DNA of 64,000 nucleotides from Anisakis pegreffii (lineage: Eukaryota; Nematoda; Chromadorea; Rhabditida; Anisakidae), in NCBI GenBank assembly GCA_035041965.1, contig JAPYMA010001321.1, positions 1-64,000 of the forward strand, written 5' to 3'. Shown one piece after another: positions 40,372 through 52,000 of the stretch. The position numbers and the translations under genes were made by a program. Under the pieces are notes generated by a model. It was not told the DNA's origin. It ran no database searches and was given only the letters and a program-made list of their open reading frames with translations. Every line of letters starts with the position of its first letter. Within the stretch, counting starts at the first letter, position 1.

Positions 40372-40979
40372 GTGGAAGAAAACTTTTTCAGCTTTCAACA
40401 GAGGGAATTTCAACCATTTGAATTGGAATTTTTTATTGGATTCGCTCTTTCTGTCTGACAGAAGGAGAACCTCGACCGCGACATTCGGCATGAATTATCT
40501 TTGTTTATTTTTTCCATCAACAATTACGATAAATCATAACGAGTTCATTCCTCTCTGTTGTCAACAGTATCACCTTCTTCCTTCACCGACATCGCTGTTA
40601 CCGCATCTGAAGTTATCAGTGCAAGGATGCGTTCATCGCAATGATAATTCATCCCGATAAACTCATTCAATTCTATTATACTAATCCAGCAGTGCAATTC
40701 TGCAATTCAAAGTAACTGAAATGATTGCAGTCAGCAGTCTCGAAATGGATATGCTTCCGAAGATACCTGAATATAATGTGAATAGGGATGAACATCCAAC
40801 GACATACAGCCATGCAGCATTTCCGACCTTATATGACGACTTCTAAGGTGATCCATCAATAGTCTCATTGCATGCTTTGTTCAGGTAGTGGATGACTCTC
40901 CTTGATTACAATGGTGATGAAACGTAATAAAGCAACATATGTACCATTTCATATCTAACTGCCACACATTGGACAACGT

Positions 40980-41765
40980 TCATCATTTCAGATAACCTGA
41001 AACATATTTAGAGATGAAACATTCTCGAAGGTGATTTATTTCATCGAACACGACTGAATGATGTAAACGGATTCTTGCAATAAGCAGTCATGGATCGCGA
41101 GCATTTCGATGTGCAAAAACTATATGAAATAACAAATATTTCTCGGATAACCTCACGATCGTTTCAATTCTTTTACGATATTTTTCATCGATTTGCTTGC
41201 GATTTTCGGGTTTGAGCAACTGTGCTGCGTAATTGAATGCTGACGTTTTTAAACCGGCCTTGGAGCATTCGATCACTGCTGAAGTTAATATTGGAACAAC
41301 GTCTGAAAACGACGTTTCATTACTTGTGTTTCGGGAATTTGAGATCGATACGATAAAAATCAGTAAAAAGGAAAATTCTGACTCCATTCAAAATGTTCCA
41401 ACAATGAAAATCAAACACTAACGTGCTGGAAATCGACTAATATTGTTAGCCACTCGAATAAGCATTCGCGATGCTCTCATATGATCGCCACGTTTCACTA
41501 AACTCTGAAATAATTTCTTTATTTGATATCAACTAAAAACTGGACGTTATTAAAATGTAAACGACTAATCTTAAATGCACAACAATTCAAGATATTCTAT
41601 ACACTGGACGTGCATCAAAAACAACTACTGTTTTCTAGAATTGTTTCAAAAGGATTCAAAGTCGCTTGTGCAGAGACCGAATGCGAAAAAACGATAATTA
41701 TGTGAATGAATGACATCTATCGCCTGAACAATGAGGTAGCTATGAAACAGGAATTTAGTGAAGTG
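40980..41765 (-). pseudogene. Inverted partial copy of wdr19 (exons 32-33 region plus part of exon 36 flank)
   Basis: The minus strand of about 41060-41760 matches wdr19 positions 31760-32440, with introns and with the exon 33 reading frame unchanged ([20 protein letters not shown]). The minus strand of about 40990-41050 matches 33148-33207, the exon 36 acceptor. Introns are kept, so this arose by DNA duplication and not by retroposition. Intervening exons 34 and 35 are absent. It cannot make IFT144 on its own. Confidence 0.9.
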
Positions 41766-42865
41766 AAACCTGGTTCAATAAGAAAAACAAAAGAGATCCA
41801 CAAAATTCTTCAGCATTTCAACTTAAATTCGATTTTCGAAGAGATTGAGTCAGTTTAGCAGCCAAGTAAAGCGATAATCAAGAGAGTATTACACGACTGA
41901 TCCCAGAAATCCAGTCCGCTCCGTGACAGAATCCCTTTTAATTTTTGAAGTCATTTGGTGAGACATTCGAAGTGCATGAAATGAAAGAATCTCTCTTTTC
42001 GAACTCACTGAATCACGCTTTTATGATTGCTTATTAATGTTTGCGAAAGTGTTTTTGTTTCACTTCATTTTGATATCCAATGCACACACATTACACTGTC
42101 GACAGCTCTGCTCACTTTCTCGAACATACTTATGGAATCTGGAGATGTGCGATCATTTAACTATCCATTAATATCACGAATGAATTTTTCTGCGTTAATT
42201 CCTTTTCTTTGTGATTATCGACATAAATATTTTTGTTACACGGGTAATTTATTTGAGTGCAATTTTTGGGTGTTCATTTATTAATTTGCTGTTAGATATT
42301 AGTATTACTCTTAATTTAGCAGTAAGCTTATCAATATTGCTAGTAGCGTTGGCGCGAGAATCGAAATAGATATGAGTATTCAGCATTTTACTCCACTGTA
42401 TGTCACACATTAATGCATGAGATATTTTCATTCAAACCGTACAGGTGAGCGAGTACTTTCGAACAATTGCTTTTAAGAGTAACGTAAATCCGTTATGTAA
42501 TGATACGTTATTGGTGCAAAGAGAAATGCATTAATATGCATGTTTTATCAGCTGTCGGTGCTTGATTCCAATTATTCTATCGTACGAATTCGTCGGGCTA
42601 TTTTTACATAAAGTGACGATAATCAAAACGGGATATCGCGTGTATTACAGTTGAGATTCGCCCGAGGTTCATACTGGGGAACTATAATACATATTTGTTC
42701 AATATACACCTCATTCTGGTACGACAGAAACACCTGTTTCTTAAGCAGATACTTCAGCCTCCGTATGAGTCCCGGCTTATGCCAAAGCTAAAACATTATA
42801 CACCGCAATATCTCACTCTGCTGATGGCAAGTGATACTAAATTTGAGAAAAAATAGAAAATAAAC
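41766..42865. other. No gene recognised
   Basis: AT-rich sequence with short frames on both strands and no convincing exon. Confidence 0.4.
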
Positions 42866-43145
42866 TCTGATCCGGTTCAGCGCTTTCAAAATTTTCGGTT
42901 CTGGCTGCAACTCCAGTTTCAGCCGGGCGTCTCTTAAAATATCGCCTCTGGCTTCAACTGCAGCTCTGTATTTTTCAATTTTTGGCTCCAGCTTCAACTC
43001 CGGCTCTGAAATTCTCTCGGCTCCACTCTTTTCGGCTCCGAAGTAATCCGGAGCCGCCGAAAAAAAGCTATCGTGCCAATCTTAGTTCCGGCTACTGAAT
43101 GTTGCTGTGATTTTTTTTCTGGGGGAGCCAAAAATTGTTTTAGTT
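42866..43145. repeat. GGCTC-rich dispersed repeat, copy 1
   Basis: The stretch carries many spaced GGCTCC/GGCTCT/CCGGAGCC words (such as TTTTTGGCTCCAGCTTCAAC) and is far richer in GC than its surroundings. It ends GGCTACTGAATGTTGCTGTG and a T-run, then GGGGGAGCCAAAAA. It matches copy 2 in the same orientation. No protein is recognised. Confidence 0.7.
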
Positions 43146-43689
43146 TGTAGCCACTTGTTAAGCACAAGCATCACTGCTTGAATGACCGCTTGTTTGAATG
43201 CCATTCTGAAGATTTAATCTAGTGAAACGAAGAAAAGCAAAGTTCAAAACGGCTCTTAAATAGTGGATGTGATGATGGAAGTCCTTATAACTTATCCATA
43301 CCTGTCAAAAATGCACACTACTTATAAACGAAATCGTTTTTTTCACAGTTCTAGATGATGGAAACAATCTGCTTACATTATCAGAATGATGATAACTCCA
43401 TAAATTATGACAGAATGATGTTAATGCTAATAAATAGTATTTAATAGCAACATGATGTATATTATGAATGGTAATTTCCACGACACTGGTAAAATTTGAT
43501 TCGAAACAACATCCTGAAAGTACATCAAATAGCTTTCATGAGTACTCATTCAAGTGCATTTATATACCTCGAATCGTTCCGGCTTTAATACGTTCGGATT
43601 TTTTCCAATATAAATATCCAATATAAATCTTTGGAATTAAACCCGGATTCTTTTATTTTCTTGAACATTTGGTTGAGATTAGATCGACT

Positions 43690-43945
43690 AATTCACTAGC
43701 AGCTCTGTCTAATTTGAAAAAAAACTGGCTCGGCTCCGGTCCCGCGGTTTTCAAATATCGGCTCCAGTTCTGGCTCGGCATTTTTCAAATCGTCATCTCC
43801 GGCTCCAGCTTCAAAAGTTGCTCTGCTCAGCCCTGGTTCCGACTCCGGAACAAATCTATCGCGCCGCCGGTCTTGGTTCTGGCTACTGAATAGTGCTACT
43901 GTGATATTTTTTGAGTGAGCCAAAAAATTTTTTTTCAAAGCTATC
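43690..43945. repeat. GGCTC-rich dispersed repeat, copy 2
   Basis: Same word content as copy 1 (GGCTCGGCTCCGG, CCGGCTCCAGCTTC) and the same end: GGCTACTGAATAGTGCT, a T-run, then GTGAGCCAAAAAA. It lies about 810 bp downstream of copy 1. The open frames across it on both strands follow from the stop-free repeat words. Confidence 0.7.
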
Positions 43946-46029
43946 GATCACCCGTCACCTGAGACGAGAAGTGTAATTTTTAAATGGACAGCTGTCGTTA
44001 CCATTATTACTATTGCTGGCTAGATTATGTTTTATTTAGATGACTTTTATAACTAACACTGCTATTGAGAATTATGCAATTGCTACACTCGCCATATTCT
44101 CATATCGATATTATGAATCGCGCTTCGAGAAACATTCCTAAGATCATTGCCTAAGACGCACCATTGATAAAGGATACCTCAGGCGTAACCACATCATTAC
44201 TTTGAAATACTACCGACTACTAATTTTTCATCACGAACACCACTACTCCTCGACTTCTAGCACAGCTCTAATAGACAACGGCTTTCATCGCTATCATTCA
44301 CATAAAATTCTATGCTTTTTCAATTGTGCATTGACTGCTGTTTTCAGAAGGCAGATTTCGATGAGAAGAAATGCTATGCGGTTAAATTGCCAAGTAACCA
44401 ATTGCCACATCAAGTCGCACTCTGCGACGCCGTCTTTGCTCTCGCAACAGTTTTATTGCCTTTTTGCTCACTCACTACTCACCTGTTGTTCTCAGATATT
44501 CATTTTCCTCAAACTTTACTTGAATTTTGTATCTTCGGTAAAATCACAAATTTTGCGTTTATCAACATGTTACGCGTAACAACAAGAAACATTTACCAAC
44601 GATGTCATCCTTTAAAATGTCGCCTTGACAAAACCATCAACAATTTAATTTCACGCCGAATAGCACTCTTGTTTCCGCGCTTCGCATCACTGCATCTCAA
44701 AATCTGGTTTTCCAAAAACAAGCGTAGTCATCTGTATGTTAACCGCTCTGTTGATGAGTCATTCGTCAATAACTACTCGAAGATTTGTCAAATTCATTCA
44801 TGAAACCCGTAATTTTGTCTTTTAGGTTGGTAAAGTCAAAACGGCATTTTTTTGTACTCGCAGTTGAATATGTTACTTAAAGCACAGCAAGAAATGTTCG
44901 CACGAACGAAATGCTGTTGTAATTTTACCAACCTGAAATACAACCTTACCGTGAAGCCTTTAATGAAGAGGCGTTGGAATCAGATGATGAGAGAAACGCT
45001 CTTGTGAACAATCTTATCGTTAGCCGTTGCTGTTATTGATAATATTTCCACCATTATTGTATCATATTCATAATTATTATTAGTTTCATCATGATGAATT
45101 GTTATATTACTCTTTATTAGCACTGATATCTTATCATATTACTTGTATCAAATCATAAGACCACTTCAGACTTGTAACGTGACATTTTTTGTGCGACTTA
45201 CCGATAAGGTGCCTGCAGAGAAGTAAGCCGTATGAATGCGTATTAGTCACGAGGGAATGATACTGTTGAACCAAGCGCGTTGAAAGATTGCATTACACTT
45301 CGTATTCATTCTGAATTCATTTCTCGGTGCAATGATAAAATATAATTTTGCGAATGTTTTTCATTGCCATTTCGATGACAGATTCCATTGACAGATTGTT
45401 TTCTTCCTTTTTTGAAAAAATTCATGCAGTAGGTTGCTCGTTAAAGTGCTCGTATGATAAGTTTCACTACAATTGTGATTTTTGGTTTGTGAAAATTCAA
45501 CAGCTTTTAATTCATCATTGCTTCAAAATTATAGATTTGATGTGAATCATTGTTATTGATTTATGTTGTTAGATGTACCTGCAATTTTAAATGCTAATTA
45601 TGGGCATATGGTCGAGCTATTAACCCAGATTTCGCTCTCATCGTTCTGACAGTTACTCTCACATTTGCAGTTATTTACACACTGAGTATTTTTTATGTTT
45701 TATACTGACAAATTTTTCCATTTTGTTTCATTTTTATTCGTCATATATCATCTGACATTATCGAAATTTTACGTCTGTAATTTATAAGAAAGAAGTACTT
45801 TTTAAACAAAATCATCACTGATATTATTATCATTATTGTATTGTTAATGTCTTTGTCATACTTTATAATTTTTTTGTTTTCGTTATTATTTTCATTATAA
45901 TGATCGTCCTTTAAATGTGTGAGTGAATACATTGCAGATTTGTAAGGTATCTTATTTGGTGGGGTGGTGATAGATAGGTAGTGTACGGTTTGGTGCAATT
46001 GCTAGAGTCTTCGAAAGAATCTTTGAAGA
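43946..46029. other. Mostly empty; one long open frame (44312-44803)
   Basis: The plus-strand frame at 44312-44803 has 163 codons. It contains a possible acceptor (GTTTTCAG) before KADFDEKKCYAVKLPSNQ, and a competing frame overlaps it at 44202-44579. I recognise no domain. The rest of the region is AT-rich with no exon. Confidence 0.3.
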
Positions 46030-49000
46030 ATGACTTCGCGTCGGGCTGCACTAACCGGCGCTGATCGTGAAGCGTTCATCAAGGCGCAGGTTTCTGAAAT
46101 TTTTGTTCTTCTGAACAGCACCTAAAATAGTAACTCGTTTGATAGGTATCAACGTAAAGTAGTAAACCCTTAGATGTTATCAATGAACTGATAAACTCTC
46201 TTCGATGACCCTGTAAAATTTCTACCAAAGAATTCGGTTTGTGAAAATCTTTGCCCAACCTCAAACAGTACTTCTGATTTGATTTTTTTTTTGAGTTGAA
46301 TTATTCCTCCGTTTTTGAGAGTGCGGATTAAAAGTTATCCTAGCTCATTATCTCACTAGACGTGAAGAATGAGTTCAACTTGACGATTGTATATTAAGTT
46401 GATTTATTTATTGATGGTAACTGAATGAAGGAGGTCATTTCGGAGCTGTTTGGAGTGGTCATCTGATGAAGAGTGTGCACTTGCTGAAAGCTTGAAGTGT
46501 CAACAAAATATCTTCAGATAATGTCAGTGCATAAGGCATTGAACAAGAACGAAGTGCCACTAAAGCAAAAGCATGTTCGTGTACTTATCGTCGGTACTCA
46601 TAAGGAGAAATCGTCGTCGGTCTTCTGGAATACAGTCAACCGCATTCAGTTGGAGAAGAATCCGGTTCTCACATGGAAATTCTGTCACCTCCTTCATAAA
46701 GTATCGCTATAATTTTGCTTACCACATTCAATCATTTAATTTTTCCATAAGTTTAATGAAGCGTATATGAAATGATGAGGAACTGAAATAATTTTTTGAT
46801 GAATTTTGATCGGAGAATAACAATCAAAACCAATATTTCGATTGGTTTTGATTGATAATCGATAACCTTGCATGAAACATATTCGTTTAGCAATTGAATT
46901 AAGCTGGGTTCAGTTCAGAAAAAAAATCGTGCTTTTGAAGTTATGTAATGCGGATTATCTGGAAGCTGTAATCAGCATTATTGCGATGTTATGAGCGAAA
47001 TAAACATCCTCGATGAGGAGTCCAAAAAATTTTTAATGAAATTATTCAAGTATTTGTGGGTGATTGATTTACGTGTTAACGAATCAAATAATGTTCTAAT
47101 GAAATTATTTGCAGTTGATTCGAGATGGGCATCGTAGGGTGATCGACGATTCACTCAAATACCGAAAACGAATTATAGAATTGGGCCATTTTTGGCAGCA
47201 TTTGCATACGTCTGGCTATGGTCTATCGAATAATTCGTATTGTACATTGTTGGTTAGCCGCCTGGAATTCCACAAAAGAGTGAGTTGACTGAGATCATAA
47301 TATTGTTGTCGATTCAAGAATGCATATGTAATGATTATTCTTTTATTTTAACTTACAATTAGAAGTTTAAAATAATTTTCAGAATCCGGTATTTCCCGGA
47401 AGTCTTCAGCTACCTGAAGCTCAGATCAATAAACTGGTGAATGCGGATGTGAATCATTCGTTCGAATTGTCGATTGAAATGCTCGATCAAATGGACGATT
47501 TACTTAACTTGCAGACTACTGGTGAGTTCATCTTCTGTTATCGGTGATTCTTCAGTGTGTTGATGATTGATTGTTTGTTGGTGAATGTGAGGAGCAGTAT
47601 ATTCATTCGTTCAGGAAAATGTGCTGAGTGCCTTACATGAATTGCTTTTTTCAGTGTTCATTCGTGTACAGTTAAATACATTCGCTATTGATCATTGTTT
47701 TTCGATGTTCTTGTCTGTGGTTAATTCTTTCGTCGGAATCTTATAATGTCGCACAACTCCTCGTATCATTCTGATATTCTGAGTGTAACTAAGCTCTACA
47801 GAGCACTTTCTTTATCCCAATGTCTAGTAGTTGCGATTTTTCATCTTTCACTGCCAAATTCATTGGAAATCGAAAGTATATCCGAAACGAATGAAGATTT
47901 TGTCTTCACTTTTTTTTCCATTTTCAGCTGACTTTGAGTTTATTAAGACATTTCGTTTCAACTGCGTTCTGGTTTGTGTAAATGTGAGTGTACGCATGTT
48001 TGTGCATGCATTGATTGTATGGTGGTGAGTAGATCAGAGTATATGAGTGTGCAATGAAAGGCGAATGAGAGTGCAGTGTGTTATTGCAATAACGACTGTA
48101 ATAACAGTACTAATAATAATAATGATGTGAGTGATTTTGAGATTGATTCGAGCCGTTGCTGAGCACTTTGATTTGGTTTTGTAAATACTGAATAATTGAA
48201 TAGAATAGTTTGCGGTTTGTTTACATTACGGTGCATAACATAACGTCGCTCGACAATGCACTGCATCGTGTTTGAGGTTTTATAAAGCTGAACACTTCAT
48301 TTAGTCATTACGGCTGTGAATGAAAAGGTAGCAATGGCGATCTGTAAATAGAGATAAAGAACATACATTCCTATCGATATGCCTCGTAAGGGAAAAAAAT
48401 AGTGAACATTACTACACTCATCTGGCTGATGTGAAACAAAAAGCATATGACTGACAATCGTTAAAGACCAGACGTTGCACTTCTTTTTTTGGAATGAAAA
48501 AAAACAGAAAAAAATTTTTTTGATGTGAACAAATCATTGGAGCAGGCGAATAAAATAAATCCCATTTTGAAAACTATTTTGTGGCTATGACTGAACCGTG
48601 ATTTTTATTGTTCTATTCAGTTTTATTAGTAGCACAACAAAATTTGCTTGTTTGATTTTAGTATCAACTAATGAAGGAATTTTTTTTAAATTGGTGCTAG
48701 TGCATCATCACTTTTTGGGGAAGATAATTGACAGTATCATGTGTGCGTTTTATTTTTATCAAAAGTTTTTGAACTGTTTGCTTGTCCACGGAACTGTGAT
48801 CGCTTTAAAATTTAGATGTACGAAGTGAAGGTGTCACGGAAATTTTGTGGTATGGTGTGAATGAGTACTGTTCGAAGTTTTTGGTCCGAACCAACATTTT
48901 GATAAAAATGAATATCTTCAAGACAAAAATTGTTCGATTACAGTGATTGTTTTTTCGTTTACAGTTTTCCATGCGATGGACGTAGTACGATGGAGTTCAA

Positions 49001-52000
49001 TGGTACCACAAGGGCAGTGTCTTCTCGCACCACTCATTTTGGTCATACTTGACACGAGCAAATTTTATGATTACTTGGTCAAAATTATTTTCAAACTTCA
49101 TGAACGTAAGTCATTTACACTCGTATTTGTTTCATTTTCTAAATTTATAATGATGATAATGAGTGATTCTCATTTTGGTACCACATAATGCCTCGTCGAT
49201 AGTACTGTTTCAACAATTTTCTAACCGTGGAGAAGTTATTCTAATTGAAGTGTTTTCTTGGTGTTTGTTGATGCTTAATGATAAATATTATGACTGTTGA
49301 AAATTGAACGGAGAGAACGGCGTTTGTAGCTGATTGTGAGGAGATCCTATATTGCGATATCTTCTGGTCCATAAAACCTTAACAGTCTTTTCCTTTTGCA
49401 TTAAGTCATAGTTACAATCCTCTTTATCTCTGTTCGCAATGCAACCGCCTTTAAAGTGAAGCCTTTTCAGAAATTCCACCGGATGCTTTATCAGGTCATC
49501 GTGAACGTTTCGGTGGAATATTTCGCAAAATGAAAGCTTTCTATGAAGAGGCAACGAACTTACAGTACTTTAAGTACCTCGTCTCAGTGCCGAAGTTGCC
49601 ATCTCTCGCGCCGAACTTCCTGCAGGTTTGTTTGTCCAGCCAGTCGTTCATCGCACGTCTGTCAGAACATCTATACGATTTTGGTCATCGCTGTTTTTTT
49701 TATGAATGATGAGGTAAAATGATGTGATTTGTAGGCATCTGACTTGGACACATACCAGTCTCCTCACGCATATTTGCACAATGATAACGTTAGTGAGAGT
49801 GACACACCTCCAGATGGACGTTCCATCGATGAAAGTCTCGTGGATATATCTGAACCACAAGAGGCACAAGTCGAACAACAGGCACCATCCACTGACCCAA
49901 GGTTTTGTTCATATTCAGTGTCATTCTGAATCGGAAGTACTTCTCTTTTACCATTTCGGAAGTGTGAGTTTGGGCTGATTAGTGAGAAATTTGTTGACTT
50001 GTATCATTATGCATTATAATTTGATTAATTTTTATTTCAGAGATTTGTTGATTGATACATTGAGACGTGATGTAGAAGACGCTAGATTCAACAATGAAAG
50101 ACTTATGAATGAGGTTGGTGAAGACGCTAGATTCAAAGTTCCATTTGATACGTGCATATATTAGTTGAGATGTAATTTTTGGATCATTTGCTCTCTCATG
50201 AATGATTGAGAAATTGCTTTCGGTTGCAAAACGATTAGAAGGTTGGATTGGACACCATGTGATTCAAGTCATTATGAGTCACCGAAATAAAAAGTGTTCT
50301 GGAAGGGGAATGAAAAAAGTGGAAATTTTATTGTGAGAATTGGAAAACTATTGATTTTTTCACATTCAGCTTAATTACACTGTTGCAAGTTAAATTTTTT
50401 CACATTCAGCTTAATTAAATTTCGAAATTGAGTTGGATGTATTTGAGTGGTTGGTGTGCGTAGTGAGTTGCAGCATAGCACATGTTATGAAAGGCATTAT
50501 ATTGTGTTTAATTGATGGTTGATGCGATATTGAAACATGAATCTATTGTCCCACGTCCAAATAATTACGGAACGCGAGCAGTAATCAATTCCAGGCTCGC
50601 TCGCGAATCGAACAGTACGAGAATCGTCTCTTGCAAATGAAACATGAAAATGATCATTATAAACAATCGGTTGATGAAATGAAAGTGCGTTTCTTCGAAT
50701 TATTTCTCTGTTCAGTTAATTATTTATGCTATTAATTAGCAGTGTGGACGTCGTACTTTCGTTGTTTCATTCACGATTGATTCATTATTTTTCTGCTACG
50801 TAAAAAGACGAAGTGTTCAGATGAGATTAAAGGAATATTCCGAGGTGTATTTCGTTGCAGGAAGAACTGGAACGTGTGCGTGCTGCAAATGTTGAGTCGG
50901 AACGACACGCGGTCGATGAAGCACGTCTTCAGGACATTGAACGTAAAGCGCTAAGTAGTGAGCAGAATTTCCAGAAAATGAAAAGTGCATACGCAAATTT
51001 ACGACAAGAACATATCGAGGTTCGCTTTTTTCCAAAAATCTTTCTTTGCATTGATTAATCAAAACTTGGTTTTATTTTCAAGAACGTGACAATGGATTGA
51101 AGGTGGATGCCGAATGTTCCTTCTTATTTTCATGATTTGCTCTCATTCTCTGTATTTAATCAGCAAATCCAACTGATAACGAGTTTTTGCCTCTATATTA
51201 CCACCAGGATCACATTCTTCCTTCCTTGGCATTCTCTGCATTCTGCTGCAAAAAATTTAGAGTTATCAGTGATTTTGTTTCTGGCAAAGAGTGATATATT
51301 TCATGGTTATAGGCGCTAACAAAATTATCGAATGCACAAAAGGATCTCGCAACAAGTGAATCGGAACGTATGAATAAAGAGGAAGCGGTTCGAAATTTGG
51401 AACGGAAGATGGTTGATATTGAAAAGGATAAGTTGGTCGTGGAGAAGAAGATGCTTAGCGCCGAGGGTAATGTTGACGATCTACAAGGGCAACTGGCCAA
51501 GTGTCAAATTGATATCGAGAATCTGACTAAGGTTGGAGTGGTTCGATATTGTTTAATTGAGCAGTATCATTACTCAGCGAAACGTAGCATTAGCACGCTG
51601 CTGCCCTTTTCTGATGATAGCATGTGTTTGGTTGCGATGTCAGTTCTGAAGTTGAATTTATCGAGGGTCGGGTGATTTCATTGTTGCATGTTCGTTTTGT
51701 TGTGTGTGTGTGTGTGCTGTTGATAATGGTATCTGATAGGTGCATTACTGACCATCGCATGCATTCCTTAATGATTTTGTTTTGTGCTTAAGCACGTAAA
51801 TTTGAAATTGAGTTCACTGTGGACTGATCATTCATTGGTGTCAGTAAACTTCACCATGATTTTTAGTTGTTCAGTTGCTTTTGTAACTCAAAAGTCCAGT
51901 AGAAGTTCAGTAATAAATTTCAATTGAAGACAATTGATGATATGAAAGAAGCGGCGACAAATGAAATTAATAGTTTGAACGCGGAGAAGCAAAGCTTACA

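Larger units (their letters stand above)
38985..40880. repeat. 949-bp tandem duplication (two units)
   Basis: The block GCACCGAATTCGACTA occurs at 39372 and 40321, offset 949, with similar sequence for several hundred bases on both sides. The units differ by perhaps 15 percent. Each holds one copy of a tail-like frame, an AACGAAGAG-type acceptor region and a remnant of the hairpin described at 39683. Confidence 0.8.

Noticed and set aside
44312..44803. 163-codon frame as a real gene
   Set aside because: A competing overlapping frame and no recognised domain; mentioned only as a possibility in the region entry.
50350..50420. Direct repeat of TTTTTTCACATTCAGCTTAA 50 bp apart
   Set aside because: Single small intronic duplication without further copies.
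51690..51720. TG dinucleotide run in a hipr-1 intron
   Set aside because: Very short ordinary microsatellite.
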